NCBI GenBank assembly: GCA_937990665.1
Contig: CALKRF010000136.1
Span: 1 to 39,994 of the forward strand
DNA: 39,994 nt
DNA from: an uncultured Atopobium sp.
GTDB lineage: Bacteria; Actinomycetota; Coriobacteriia; Coriobacteriales; Atopobiaceae
Reading direction: 5' to 3'
The notes beneath the pieces were generated by a model. It saw only the letters and a list, made by a program, of their open reading frames with translations, was not told where the DNA came from and did not search any database. The position numbers and the translations under genes are program-made. The stretch's first letter is position 1; every line of letters begins with the position of its first letter. Positions 8,005 through 16,624 of this stretch are shown here, one piece after another.

Positions 8005-9513
8005 TTAGTTATTGTTTGAATTGCTGTTGGAATTCTGGTTGTTAGTGGTGCCAGAAGTTCCACCGGTAGTACTTGTTGACGTGCTGTTTGTTTGAGTTCC
8101 AGAAGCATTTGCTGCAGTACCGTCAGCTGGCTTAGTGCCCTGAATGGTCAAGGTGCCAATACCAGAGGCATTTGCGTCAAATGGCTTAGCAGTACCATTA
8201 ACGGTAACCGCAACAGCGCCAGGTGTACCTGCAAGAACGCTCATAGAATCAGTGACGGTGTATGTCTGAGACCATGGACCAGTGATTGCATCAGCCTCAA
8301 CACTCTTACCATCAACAGTAATTTCAACCCAACTGGTCTGACCATCTGCAACAGTAACCACTACGGTAGTCTGCTTAGGAGTCTCTTCCTTCTTTGGCTC
8401 AGTTGTAGTGGTGCTCTTAGAAGCATCAGTTGAATCCTTCTTAGAAGTGTCCGTGTTGCTATTTGTAGTAGTGGAATTCTTTGAAGAATCAGTTGTTGAA
8501 TTATTAACGCTTACAGTCTTTGTTGTAGTAGGCGTAGTACGAGCTGTCATGCAGGAACGAACGCTGAACAGCAAAACAGCGGTGATGATGACCACTACAA
8601 GAGCAAACACGGTAGCAATAGTGCGGCCTGTATCAGAGAAATAGTTCTGAAGTGCTCCCATAACACCTGGTCTTTGAGGAGCACGGCGTTGCTGAGCAGC
8701 ACCGCCAGATGGCTGGCGACGGCGAACATTAGGCCTATCTACCTGTGCGATATTTCTTGATCCACGACGACCAGAAATAGTTGATGCACGCTCGTAAGGA
8801 GCAGTTACATTGTCATAACGAAGGTCATCGGTGTAATCGCTTGGAGCAACAGTTCTTCTGGTTACATCGTCTTTGTAAGCTGGAATGCTAACGCCTGCAA
8901 TACCCACACGCTTGCGCTGAACGCCACCGCGCGTACGGCTTGCCATAGTCTTCTGACGAGAAGCCTCTTCAATACCGGCATTGTACGCATGACCTGTAGC
9001 ATAGCGAGAATACGAGTAGCCACCAGCATCCTCCTCAGATGCCTGAGCACCCAGAGGAACACCGGTTTGTCTGGAGCGAACACCAGACGTAGTTGCAAAG
9101 GCACCCATATCGCCAGCAGGGCCTCCCGATGTGGGGAGAAGACCGTGGTACTGTACGTATGCCTTTGGCCTGCTACCGGACTCGTTTACGACATCATAAC
9201 CAGCAATACCACGGCCAGACTGGGTATCGCGCGTACGACGACGCAGCTCATGGGAATAGGTACCGTTTTCAAACTCGTAACTCTCTTCCTGGAAGAGATC
9301 TACAATCTCACGCGGATTAAGTCCTAGGTAGCGAGCATACGAAGAAAGCATGCCCTGAGCATAACCACTCTGAGGCATATTCGTAAAATCGCCTTCCTCA
9401 AAAGCAATAAGTGCCTGCTCCTTGAGGCGAAGAATCTTTGATGCTTGAGTGATAGAAAGCCCGAGCTGACGTCTACGTTCTACGAGCATCTCACTAAAAC
9501 GAGGGCGTGGCAT
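8005..9513 (-). CDS. rodZ: RodZ-like helix-turn-helix membrane protein
   Basis: This 502-aa protein has the RodZ architecture. An N-terminal helix-turn-helix domain (about residues 5-75, with LVERRRQLGLSITQASKIL and a GYAQGMLSSYARYLGLNP segment) is followed by a long, disordered Arg/Gly/Ser-rich linker. One membrane helix follows (about 299-318), then a Ser/Thr/Asn/Lys-rich stretch and an extracytoplasmic DUF4115-like domain (about 385-465, VTVADGQTSWVEITVDG). A low-complexity Thr/Ser/Asn tail ends the protein. RodZ links MreB to the cell wall machinery in rods, but no mre genes are visible here, so that role is unproven. The ATG is 2 nt after the ftsK stop. Confidence 0.88.
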   Translation of the reverse strand: MPRPRFSEMLVERRRQLGLSITQASKILRLKEQALIAFEEGDFTNMPQSGYAQGMLSSYARYLGLNPREIVDLFQEESYEFENGTYSHELRRRTRDTQSGRGIAGYDVVNESGSRPKAYVQYHGLLPTSGGPAGDMGAFATTSGVRSRQTGVPLGAQASEEDAGGYSYSRYATGHAYNAGIEEASRQKTMASRTRGGVQRKRVGIAGVSIPAYKDDVTRRTVAPSDYTDDLRYDNVTAPYERASTISGRRGSRNIAQVDRPNVRRRQPSGGAAQQRRAPQRPGVMGALQNYFSDTGRTIATVFALVVVIITAVLLFSVRSCMTARTTPTTTKTVSVNNSTTDSSKNSTTTNSNTDTSKKDSTDASKSTTTTEPKKEETPKQTTVVVTVADGQTSWVEITVDGKSVEADAITGPWSQTYTVTDSMSVLAGTPGAVAVTVNGTAKPFDANASGIGTLTIQGTKPADGTAANASGTQTNSTSTSTTGGTSGTTNNQNSNSNSNNN

Positions 9514-9515
9514 GC

Positions 9516-12008
9516 TTACTCTACCTCCCTATAGGCAGCGTCTTGAACTTTGAGCTCTTCAAGAGCATCTTTATCGATAAGAACTTCTCGAGGCTTTGAT
9601 CCGTTGGCTGGGCCAACAACACCTTTTGCCTCAAGCATATCCATAATTCTACCAGCACGAGCATACCCAACAGAGAGTGCTCTTTGCAAACTAGATGTAG
9701 AACCTAGCTGAGAATCCACAATAATGCGTGCAGCTTCCCAAATAAGTGGGTCGTCTGCCTGTGCCATACCACCAACTCCGCCAGCGCCATCGGCCTGTGT
9801 TGGAGTTGCAACGGTCAAGATGTTGTCATGATATTCGGCCACGCGCTGAGTGCGGATGTACTTAACGGTCTCCTCAATCTCCTCGTCAGAGACCCAGCAA
9901 CCCTGTGCGCGATTAGGCTTCTTACCACGAAGTTTAACCAGCATGTCACCCTTACCCAGCAGCTGCTCAGCGCCCTTTTGGTCCAGAATAATGCGGGAGT
10001 TCAAAGAGTTATCAACTGAGAGCGCAACACGGTTATCGATGTTTGCACGGATTAGACCAGTTACGACGTCTGCAGAAGGACGCTGCGTTGCAACAATCAG
10101 GTGAATACCTGCAGCACGACCAAGCTGAGCAATACGGACAATGGAAGACTCAACGTCTTTGCCAGCAACCATCATGAGGTCAGCAAGCTCGTCGATGACA
10201 ATGACAAAGTACGGCATGTGCTTTGGAGGATTCTCCATATCAGCGTACTTATCGCCATCAACATTTCTGTTGTACGTCTTAATGTCACGCACTTTGTAGT
10301 GCTCAAATACCTTAAGGCGGCGCTCCATCTCGGTGACGCCCCACTGAAGCGCACTTGCGGCCTGCCTTGGCTCGGTAACAACTGGAACATACAGGTGAGG
10401 AAGACCAGCGTAACCCGTAAACTCAACGCGCTTTGGGTCAACCATGATAAGGCGGACCTGCTCAGGAGTTGCGCGCATAAGCATAGACATGACAATGGCG
10501 TTGAGCAGGACAGACTTACCAGAACCGGTAGTACCTGCTACCAGCAAGTGAGGAAGACTTGCAAGGTCAACAACAATTGGCTTGCCCTCAGAATCGCGAC
10601 CAAAGGCGCACTCAAGAGGACCGCCCTTTGCAAACGGAAGAACGTCAGCCAAGTTGACTGCCTGGGCTTTCTCGTTAGGAATCTCAATACCAACCAGAGA
10701 AGTTCCAGGAATTGGAGCAAAAATACGAACAGACTTTGCCGCAAGTGAAAGCGCAATATCGTCCTCAAGATTGGTGATCTTGTTGACACGCTCTCCCTCG
10801 CCCATCGAAATCTTAAACGTAGTAACAGAAGGACCTGCAGTCCAACCAACCACCTGGCTGGAAAGGCCAAACTCCTCAAGCGTAGCCTGGAGTCTCTGAG
10901 CAGTAGCTTCAAGCTCATCATCGCTTACGGCAGAAGTGGCCGAGTTCTTGTTTGTCTTCAGAATGGTAAATGGTGGCAGCTCATACGACTCATCGTTGTC
11001 GCCTGGCCTCTTGAGCTGGTCAGGTGTGGCGAGAAAATCGGGTGTCGTTTTAGCTTTGCTCTTAGGTTTAGCCTGTTTTGTTGTAGGAGCAACATCGGCT
11101 ACAGCAACATCGTTTTTCTCGACAACTGCATCATCTGGCTGGTCTTTCTTCTTAGAACGAAGCTTATTCTTAGCCTTATCAATGAGCGTAGTAGGAGCAT
11201 CTCCTGCGTCCTCTTGCGCCTCTTCTTCCTCATAAAGACGGGCGTCACGCTTAATGACAGAAGTCTTGCGATTGCCCAGATACGTGGTCTCCCCTTCACC
11301 GGTCTCGTCAAAGAGAGAAGACTGGTTGTTTGCGCCACGTCTACCCTGCTTCTTTGCAGGCTGTGGAGCATTTGCAGCGTAGAGCGCCTCTTCTTTTGCA
11401 AGAGCACGCTCTTCTTTACGGTAGCGATGATTCTCGCGCGCTTCATCCAAGCGAAAGCTTACGCGCTCAACCATGTCAGAAATGGAGAAGCCGCAGATAA
11501 CAACACCGGCAATAATAAAGCCAACCAAAAGGACATTGCCCACCACGCGACCAACAAAGCGCAGCAAAACCCAAGCAATACCGCCGCCCACATAACCACC
11601 GGCAGCCTCTAGGACTTTTGTGCCCAAAAGCATGTCTGGAGCAGCCTCGGCACCTGGGAAGTTAAGTGAAATAAGAGCAAGGGCAGCAAGAACGTCCAGC
11701 GTTAGACCAATAGCAATACGCGTAGAAATTCCCTGATCATCACGCATAAAGAAGGTCATAGCAAAGACAAATACTGCAATGGGAAAAAGTAGCGCTCCCG
11801 TACCAAAACAGAGCTTGAGCCCATGACCCATTGCGCTGGTAATAACAGCGTTAGAAGGGACAATAATGGACAAAAACAGAGCAATTGCAATCACTGCAAG
11901 AACAACACCAATGATGTCATTCTGCAGTGGGCTCAAGCCTACTGCCTGGGCAGAAGCGGCGTTTCTAGAATTTCTTTTTGCTGCGTTTGAGGTGCGTTTA
12001 GAGGGCAT
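9516..12008 (-). CDS. ftsK: DNA translocase FtsK/SpoIIIE
   Basis: This 830-aa septal DNA pump moves chromosome ends during division. About four to five N-terminal membrane helices (residues 31-175) are followed by a charged linker (about 180-340), then the alpha/beta motor. The motor has Walker A GTTGSGKS (about 492-499), DPKRVEF and Walker B VIDELADLMM. A winged-helix gamma domain (about 765-825, SLQRALSVGYARAGRIMD) reads polarity sequences. I chose the ATG at 12008. It lies 5 nt after the rnj stop, with GGAGGT in the last rnj codons. A longer reading from 12068 uses TTG and has no ribosome-binding site. A GGCGAGAAA copy lies in the linker. Confidence 0.96.
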   Translation of the reverse strand: MPSKRTSNAAKRNSRNAASAQAVGLSPLQNDIIGVVLAVIAIALFLSIIVPSNAVITSAMGHGLKLCFGTGALLFPIAVFVFAMTFFMRDDQGISTRIAIGLTLDVLAALALISLNFPGAEAAPDMLLGTKVLEAAGGYVGGGIAWVLLRFVGRVVGNVLLVGFIIAGVVICGFSISDMVERVSFRLDEARENHRYRKEERALAKEEALYAANAPQPAKKQGRRGANNQSSLFDETGEGETTYLGNRKTSVIKRDARLYEEEEAQEDAGDAPTTLIDKAKNKLRSKKKDQPDDAVVEKNDVAVADVAPTTKQAKPKSKAKTTPDFLATPDQLKRPGDNDESYELPPFTILKTNKNSATSAVSDDELEATAQRLQATLEEFGLSSQVVGWTAGPSVTTFKISMGEGERVNKITNLEDDIALSLAAKSVRIFAPIPGTSLVGIEIPNEKAQAVNLADVLPFAKGGPLECAFGRDSEGKPIVVDLASLPHLLVAGTTGSGKSVLLNAIVMSMLMRATPEQVRLIMVDPKRVEFTGYAGLPHLYVPVVTEPRQAASALQWGVTEMERRLKVFEHYKVRDIKTYNRNVDGDKYADMENPPKHMPYFVIVIDELADLMMVAGKDVESSIVRIAQLGRAAGIHLIVATQRPSADVVTGLIRANIDNRVALSVDNSLNSRIILDQKGAEQLLGKGDMLVKLRGKKPNRAQGCWVSDEEIEETVKYIRTQRVAEYHDNILTVATPTQADGAGGVGGMAQADDPLIWEAARIIVDSQLGSTSSLQRALSVGYARAGRIMDMLEAKGVVGPANGSKPREVLIDKDALEELKVQDAAYREVE
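11028..11036 (+). repeat. Copy of dispersed motif GGCGAGAAA
   Basis: A perfect nonamer on the plus strand, preceded by GT, within ftsK. In the coding direction it reads Phe-Leu-Ala. Confidence 0.7.
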
Positions 12009-12013
12009 TGGGC

Positions 12014-13678
12014 TTATACCTCCATAATGACCGGAATAACCATTGGTCGAGTACGAGTTTTGCTCCAAAGGAAGTTAGAAAGGGCATTACGAACGCTCTT
12101 TCTCATTGCTTCAATGTTTGCACCTTCGGATTTAGAGGCCTTCTCGATTGAATTTCTCACAAGATTCTGCGCGTCATTCATAAGCTCGTCATCGTCGGCA
12201 AATGAAACACCACGGCCAGAAATCTCAACAACACCTGGCTTAAGGTTGCGACCAACAAGGGTTACTACAGCGGTAACAATGCCGTCCTGAGAAAGACGCT
12301 GACGGTCACGAAGAACAACAGGGTTAGCGTCGGTGACAGAGAGGCCGTCAACGTACACTACGCCAGACTCAACCGTCTGACCACGGGTAACCTTGCCGTT
12401 TCTCATCTCAAGTGTGTCGCCGTTATCCAGAATGAAAATACGGTTAGCAGGAACACCCATCTGCTGAGCAAGCTCTGCATGAGCACGCAGGTGAACGGCC
12501 TCACCGTGGACTGGCATGAAGTTCTTTGGACGAGCCATACCAAGCATAAGCTTAAGCTCTTCCTGGCTACCATGGCCAGAAACATGGACAAGTGCCTTTG
12601 ACTTGTCGTAAATCTCGCAACCAATCTTAGAAAGCGCGTTGATGATGGACTGAACGCTCTTCTCGTTACCTGGAACAGGAGTTGCAGAGATGATTACGGT
12701 GTCCTGAGGACGAATGGAAAGCGACTTGTGCTCTCCGTTTGCCATGCGTGCCAAAGCACTAAGAGGCTCTCCCTGGGAACCGGTGCACAGAACAACAATG
12801 CGATCATCTGCGAGTTTATCAACATCGTACGCATCAATGATGTCTTTATCGGCAATGTTGAGGTAACCAAGCTCACGCGCAACCTTGGTGTTGGTAATCA
12901 TAGAGCGACCAGTAACAACAACCTTACGCTTTACCGCAACAGAGGCATCGCACACCTGCTGTAGGCGGTGAATGTGGCTTGAGAATGACGCAACAAAGAC
13001 GCGACCAGTTGCATTCTTGATGATGTGACGAAGCGCCGCACCAACAGAAGCCTCGGATGGAGTCATACCAGGACGATTAGCGTTGGTGGAGTCAGACAGC
13101 AGCAGGTCGAGGCCATCGGAGCCAAACTTGGTGATAGCCGCATAATTTGGACGCACACCATCAATTGGAGTCTGATCAAGCTTAAAGTCACCAGAGTGAA
13201 TAAGCGTTCCTGCAGGGGTTTTCATATGAATACCAAAAGCTGCAGGAATAGAGTGGGTCATCGAGAAGAACGTAATGTCAAAGGCGCCAAGCTGGACCTT
13301 TGAGCCATCGGTAACCTCGCGAAGCTTAGTGCCCACAATCTTGTGCTCAGCAAGCTTGCCTTCAATAAAACCAAGCGAGAGCTTGCTGGAATAGATTGGC
13401 ACCTTACGAGTAAGGTCCATAAGCAGGTACGGAAGAGCACCAATGTGATCTTCGTGACCGTGGGTAATCAAAATACCGCGAAGCTTATCTTCATTTTCTA
13501 GTACGTAGGTGTAGTCTGGCAAAACTAGGTCAATACCAGGCTGTTCGTCATCTGGGAACATCAAACCAGCATCAACAAGCACCATATCATTACCGTACTC
13601 AAAAACGGTCATGTTCTTGCCAATGCCATCAAGTCCGCCCATAGGAATGACTTTAAGAGCTGGGTCTTTCTTAGGCAT
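12014..13678 (-). CDS. rnj: Ribonuclease J
   Basis: This 554-aa metallo-beta-lactamase-fold nuclease with 5'-3' exonuclease and endonuclease activity matches the family's usual length. The zinc motif HGHEDH is at residues 73-78. Further metal and beta-CASP segments include SGDFKLDQTPIDG, LLSDSTNANRPG and FMPVHGEAVHLRAHAELA. The C-terminal domain ends in NFLWSKTRTRPMVIPVIMEV. It is the first gene of the unit rnj-ftsK-rodZ-yajQ-rimO-pgsA-cinA and has its own promoter and a leader hairpin. No dapA, the usual Gram-positive neighbour, is seen here. Confidence 0.97.
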   Translation of the reverse strand: MPKKDPALKVIPMGGLDGIGKNMTVFEYGNDMVLVDAGLMFPDDEQPGIDLVLPDYTYVLENEDKLRGILITHGHEDHIGALPYLLMDLTRKVPIYSSKLSLGFIEGKLAEHKIVGTKLREVTDGSKVQLGAFDITFFSMTHSIPAAFGIHMKTPAGTLIHSGDFKLDQTPIDGVRPNYAAITKFGSDGLDLLLSDSTNANRPGMTPSEASVGAALRHIIKNATGRVFVASFSSHIHRLQQVCDASVAVKRKVVVTGRSMITNTKVARELGYLNIADKDIIDAYDVDKLADDRIVVLCTGSQGEPLSALARMANGEHKSLSIRPQDTVIISATPVPGNEKSVQSIINALSKIGCEIYDKSKALVHVSGHGSQEELKLMLGMARPKNFMPVHGEAVHLRAHAELAQQMGVPANRIFILDNGDTLEMRNGKVTRGQTVESGVVYVDGLSVTDANPVVLRDRQRLSQDGIVTAVVTLVGRNLKPGVVEISGRGVSFADDDELMNDAQNLVRNSIEKASKSEGANIEAMRKSVRNALSNFLWSKTRTRPMVIPVIMEV

Positions 13679-13713
13679 TAAAAAACTTTCCTTTCAAAAC
13701 AACTTTCTATAAC

Positions 13714-13736
13714 AGACGCAACCCAAAGGGCCGTCT
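13714..13736 (-). promoter_or_regulatory. Hairpin in the rnj leader
   Basis: AGACG and CGTCT arms (13714-13718 and 13732-13736) enclose a CCC/GGG inner stem. This forms a hairpin in the untranslated region between the promoter and the rnj ATG. There is no U-tract. It may affect leader stability, but that is an inference. Confidence 0.5.
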
Positions 13737-13769
13737 ACAAGACTTTTTGCAAAATCTACATGTTGTTTA

Positions 13770-13798
13770 ATTATATAAAAAATCAGCACGTATTACGC
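13770..13798 (-). promoter_or_regulatory. rnj promoter
   Basis: On the minus strand, a perfect -10 TATAAT (13770-13775) is preceded at 17 nt by GCGTAA (13793-13798), a poor match to the -35 consensus. It lies in the 249-nt gap between pnp and rnj. The same octamer TAGCGTAA precedes the rpsT -10. Confidence 0.6.
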
Positions 13799-13836
13799 TA
13801 TATATTCCCAAAGAATCAAAATCTCAACAGAATAAC

Positions 13837-13868
13837 AAGAGAGCTCCGACATACATCGAAGCTCTCTT
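13837..13868 (-). terminator. Terminator of the rpsO-pnp unit
   Basis: AAGAGAGCT and AGCTCTCTT arms (13837-13845 and 13860-13868) with inner CGA/TCG pairing form a long stem, followed on the minus strand by a moderately T-rich stretch. It lies about 60 nt after the pnp stop and before the rnj promoter. Confidence 0.65.
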
Positions 13869-13897
13869 TACTATCTCATGTGTATAAGGGCTCGCGT

Positions 13898-13906
13898 GGC
13901 GAGAAA
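13898..13906 (+). repeat. Intergenic copy of GGCGAGAAA inside a hairpin
   Basis: A perfect nonamer, extended to GTGGCGAGAAACCC, located 22 nt beyond the pnp stop. It overlaps a small inverted repeat CTCGC-GTG-GCGAG (13891-13903), flanked by GGG and CCC, so this intergenic copy also lies in a potential stem. Confidence 0.7.
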
Positions 13907-13927
13907 CCCAATGAGTTTGAGCGTGCC

Positions 13928-16126
13928 TTATGCGTCGTGGTGACGACGTGGCTGCCTGCGCTCAGAGTTGCCGTTGTCGTTCTGACGACGTGGGCGACGC
14001 TCCTCACGGTCCTTCTTTGGAGCACCCTGTGGTGCCTCTGGCTTATCGAGACGGTCAAGAGAAATCTTGCCCTTCTCGTCTACCTCAAGGACCTGAACCT
14101 TAACCTCGTCGCCAACAGCCAGGACATCCTCGATCTTCTCGACACGTCCCTGTGCAACGCGGGAAATATGAAGCAGACCGTCCTTGCCAGGAAGGAGCTC
14201 AACAAAGGCGCCGAATGGCTGAAGACCAACAACGCGACCAGTGTACTCCTCGCCTACCTCTGGAACCTTGACGATAGCCTTGATGCGCTCTGCAGCAGCC
14301 TCGGCAGCACCGTTAGTGCCAGCGATAAAGACGGTGCCATCCTCCTGGATGTCAACGGTTGCGCCCGTATCCTCCTGGATACCGCGGATAACCTTGCCAC
14401 CAGAGCCAATGACGTCGCGAATCTTATCGGTTGGGATAGAAAGCGAGATGATCTGTGGAGCGGTCTCTTTGGTCTCAGTACGAGGTGCAGGAATCTGTTC
14501 GAGCATCTTGTTCAGAATGAACATACGGCCCTCTTGAGCCTGAAGAAGTGCGCTGCGCAGAATCTCTGGAGTAAGACCAGTTGCCTTATTGTCCATCTGC
14601 ATTGCGGTAATACCCTTGGTGGTACCGCAGACCTTGAAGTCCATGTCGCCGAGGAAGTCCTCAAGACCCTGGATATCGGTAAGAACAACAGTCTTGCCGT
14701 TCTCCTGGATAAGACCCATTGCAACACCAGAAACAGGACGCTTTAGAGGAACGCCAGCATCCATAAGGGAAAGCGTAGAACCGCAGGTAGAAGCCATGGA
14801 AGAAGAACCATTGGACTCCATTACCTCAGAGACAACGCGGATGGTGTAAGGGAACTCTTCCTCAGATGGAATGACAGGTAGAAGAGCGCGCTCTGCAAGA
14901 GCTCCGTGCCCAATCTCGCGGCGCTTTGGACTGCCCATACGGCCAGTCTCACCGGTGCAGAATGGTGGGAAGTTGTAGTGGTGAATGTAGCGCTTGCCAT
15001 CCATTGGCTCAATGGTGTCAAGACGCTGCCACTCGTTGAGCATGCCAAGCGTACAAATGGAGAGAACCTGAGTCTGACCACGCTGGAAAAGACCAGAGCC
15101 GTGAACAAGTGGCAGGTAATCAGGCTTGACCATGATTGGACGAATCTCGTCTGCAACACGGCCGTCAACGCGCTCGCCGGTCTCAACAACCATGACGCGC
15201 ATAGCGTGCTTCTCAAGACCCTTGAGCTCAACGGCAATGGCGCGGCTCCAAAGCTCCTGCTCCTCCTCGGTGAACTGAGCCTTGATCTCATCCATCAGGT
15301 CAGCAACCTTCTGCATACGGGACTGCTTGTCAGCGTCCTTAAGAGCAGCACTCATCTGGTCATAGTAAGCAAAGATGCGGTCGTGGACCTCAGCAATTGG
15401 CTCGTCAAGGATGTACTCACGCTTAACGATAGGACCGTTAACCTCTTCCCACTTAGCAATAAACTTCTTCTGCTCCTCGCAGAAGGCTGCAATTGCCTCC
15501 TGGCCAAATGCCATAGCGGAGAGCATATCCTCTTCGGAAATCTCATCTGCACCAGCCTCAAGCATGGAAATAAAGGTGGAAGAACCGCCAAGCTCAAGGT
15601 CAAGGTCAGAGTGATCGCGCTCTTCATAGGTTGGGTTAACCAGGAACTCGCCGGTATCAGCGTTGCGACCAATACGGACGCACGCAAGTGGTCCCTCAAA
15701 AGGAACGCCACCAACGGCCAGAGCAGCAGAAGCGCCCATGACAGAGATGGTATCAACAGCGTTTACCTGATCAGCAACAAGGGAAGTTGCAACAATCTGA
15801 ACCTCATTACGGAAGCCATCTGGGAAGGATGGGCGCAGAGGACGGTCAATCATACGAGCAGTAAGGGTTGCCTTCTCGGATGGACGAGCCTCACGCTTGA
15901 GGTATCCACCAGGAACGCGACCAACTGCGTACATTTTCTCAATAAAATCAACAGTCAGTGGGAAGAAGTCGTAATCCTTACGCTCCTTGGAAACCACTGC
16001 AGTGAGAAGTACGGTGGAATCGCCGCACTTAACGATACAGGCACCTGTTGCCTGCTTTGCGAGCTCACCAGCCTCAAGGGTGTAGTGCTTACCATAGAGG
16101 TCAAATTCGTGAGTTACTTTAGTCAT
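13928..16126 (-). CDS. pnp: Polynucleotide phosphorylase
   Basis: This 732-aa enzyme is a phosphorolytic 3'-5' exoribonuclease that also acts as an RNA polymerase on NDPs. Two RNase PH-like domains are joined by a helical linker. The second holds FCTGETGRMGSPKRREIGHG and a catalytic segment IQGLEDFLGDMDFKVCGT. A KH domain (SIPTDKIRDVIGSGGKVI, about 560-615) and an S1 domain (about 630-695) follow. A short, very basic Arg-rich tail ends the protein. The ATG is preceded by GAGGAAAGAA. It follows rpsO, as in many bacteria, with two hairpins in the 84-nt gap. Confidence 0.98.
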   Translation of the reverse strand: MTKVTHEFDLYGKHYTLEAGELAKQATGACIVKCGDSTVLLTAVVSKERKDYDFFPLTVDFIEKMYAVGRVPGGYLKREARPSEKATLTARMIDRPLRPSFPDGFRNEVQIVATSLVADQVNAVDTISVMGASAALAVGGVPFEGPLACVRIGRNADTGEFLVNPTYEERDHSDLDLELGGSSTFISMLEAGADEISEEDMLSAMAFGQEAIAAFCEEQKKFIAKWEEVNGPIVKREYILDEPIAEVHDRIFAYYDQMSAALKDADKQSRMQKVADLMDEIKAQFTEEEQELWSRAIAVELKGLEKHAMRVMVVETGERVDGRVADEIRPIMVKPDYLPLVHGSGLFQRGQTQVLSICTLGMLNEWQRLDTIEPMDGKRYIHHYNFPPFCTGETGRMGSPKRREIGHGALAERALLPVIPSEEEFPYTIRVVSEVMESNGSSSMASTCGSTLSLMDAGVPLKRPVSGVAMGLIQENGKTVVLTDIQGLEDFLGDMDFKVCGTTKGITAMQMDNKATGLTPEILRSALLQAQEGRMFILNKMLEQIPAPRTETKETAPQIISLSIPTDKIRDVIGSGGKVIRGIQEDTGATVDIQEDGTVFIAGTNGAAEAAAERIKAIVKVPEVGEEYTGRVVGLQPFGAFVELLPGKDGLLHISRVAQGRVEKIEDVLAVGDEVKVQVLEVDEKGKISLDRLDKPEAPQGAPKKDREERRPRRQNDNGNSERRQPRRHHDA

Positions 16127-16144
16127 TTCTTTCCTCTTCTATCT

Positions 16145-16166
16145 CCGTTTGCCCCATTGCAAACGG
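16145..16166 (-). promoter_or_regulatory. Hairpin in the pnp 5' region
   Basis: CCGTTTG and CAAACGG (7 bp, 8-nt loop) lie about 20 nt before the pnp ATG. In E. coli a pnp leader stem is cut by RNase III and mediates PNPase autoregulation. A similar role here is only an analogy. Confidence 0.5.
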
Positions 16167-16179
16167 GCCTCAAACATAA

Positions 16180-16199
16180 AGGGCGCCAGACGGCGCCCT
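16180..16199 (-). terminator. Terminator-like hairpin between rpsO and pnp
   Basis: AGGGCGCC and GGCGCCCT enclose a 4-nt loop and are followed on the minus strand by TTTATGTTT. It lies 11 nt after the rpsO stop. It is probably a partial terminator or processing stem that sets S15 expression above that of PNPase. Confidence 0.75.
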
Positions 16200-16210
16200 A
16201 AAAAGCCAAC

Positions 16211-16489
16211 TTACTGGATGTTGTCGCGGATACCCAGGGAAGCAATAAGAGTACGGTACTCTTCAATGTCGTTCGACTTGATGTAAGAAAGAAGACGACG
16301 ACGCTTACCAACGAGCATCAGAAGACCACGACGAGTGTGGAAGTCCTTCTGGTGGGACTTCATGTGGTCGGTGAGCTGACGAATACGCTCAGTAAGAAGA
16401 GCAACCTGAACCTGTGCGGAACCGGAGTCCTTCTCGTCCTTGCCGTACTGCTTGATGAGCTCAGCCTTACGATCCTTAGTTACTGCCAT
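16211..16489 (-). CDS. rpsO: 30S ribosomal protein uS15
   Basis: This 92-aa S15 binds 16S rRNA early in assembly of the small-subunit platform. QYGKDEKDSGSAQVQVALLTERI, RQLTDHMKSHQKDFHTRRGL and KRRRLLSYIKSND are family hallmarks (segments overlap the standard 89-aa form). The ATG follows AAGGCGG. It is upstream of pnp, the classic order. The 135-nt gap to recO contains ACCAG-TTA-CTGGT (16584-16596) and other short inverted repeats. S15 often autoregulates through its leader, but I cannot identify a specific binding fold. Confidence 0.98.
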   Translation of the reverse strand: MAVTKDRKAELIKQYGKDEKDSGSAQVQVALLTERIRQLTDHMKSHQKDFHTRRGLLMLVGKRRRLLSYIKSNDIEEYRTLIASLGIRDNIQ

Positions 16490-16624
16490 AATAAACCGCC
16501 TTTCGCGTTGAATACTCCTTGTACTGAGAAGGTAGCCGGCAGTGACTAGCCCCTAAGAACAAGGAAATAACCTACAAAAGGATACCAGTTACTGGTGAAC
16601 TTTGCTAGCAAAAATCCACTTCAA

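Noticed and set aside
12009..12068. A longer FtsK N-terminus beginning in rnj
   Set aside because: It would need a TTG start without a ribosome-binding site. The ATG at 12008 has GGAGGT upstream. The same argument removed the longer readings of rimO (7517), comEC (32676) and the dnaJ paralog (23809).
14906..16201. A 431-codon open frame on the plus strand across pnp
   Set aside because: It is antisense to pnp, whose protein is clearly conserved over its whole length. The frame shows no recognisable family and has no promoter or ribosome-binding site. It is a by-product of codon use. The same applies to the 328-codon plus-strand frame at 13760-14746.
16490..16624. An S15-binding leader before rpsO
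   Set aside because: Several short inverted repeats occur, but I could not draw a stable fold resembling known S15 sites, and the promoter is unclear.
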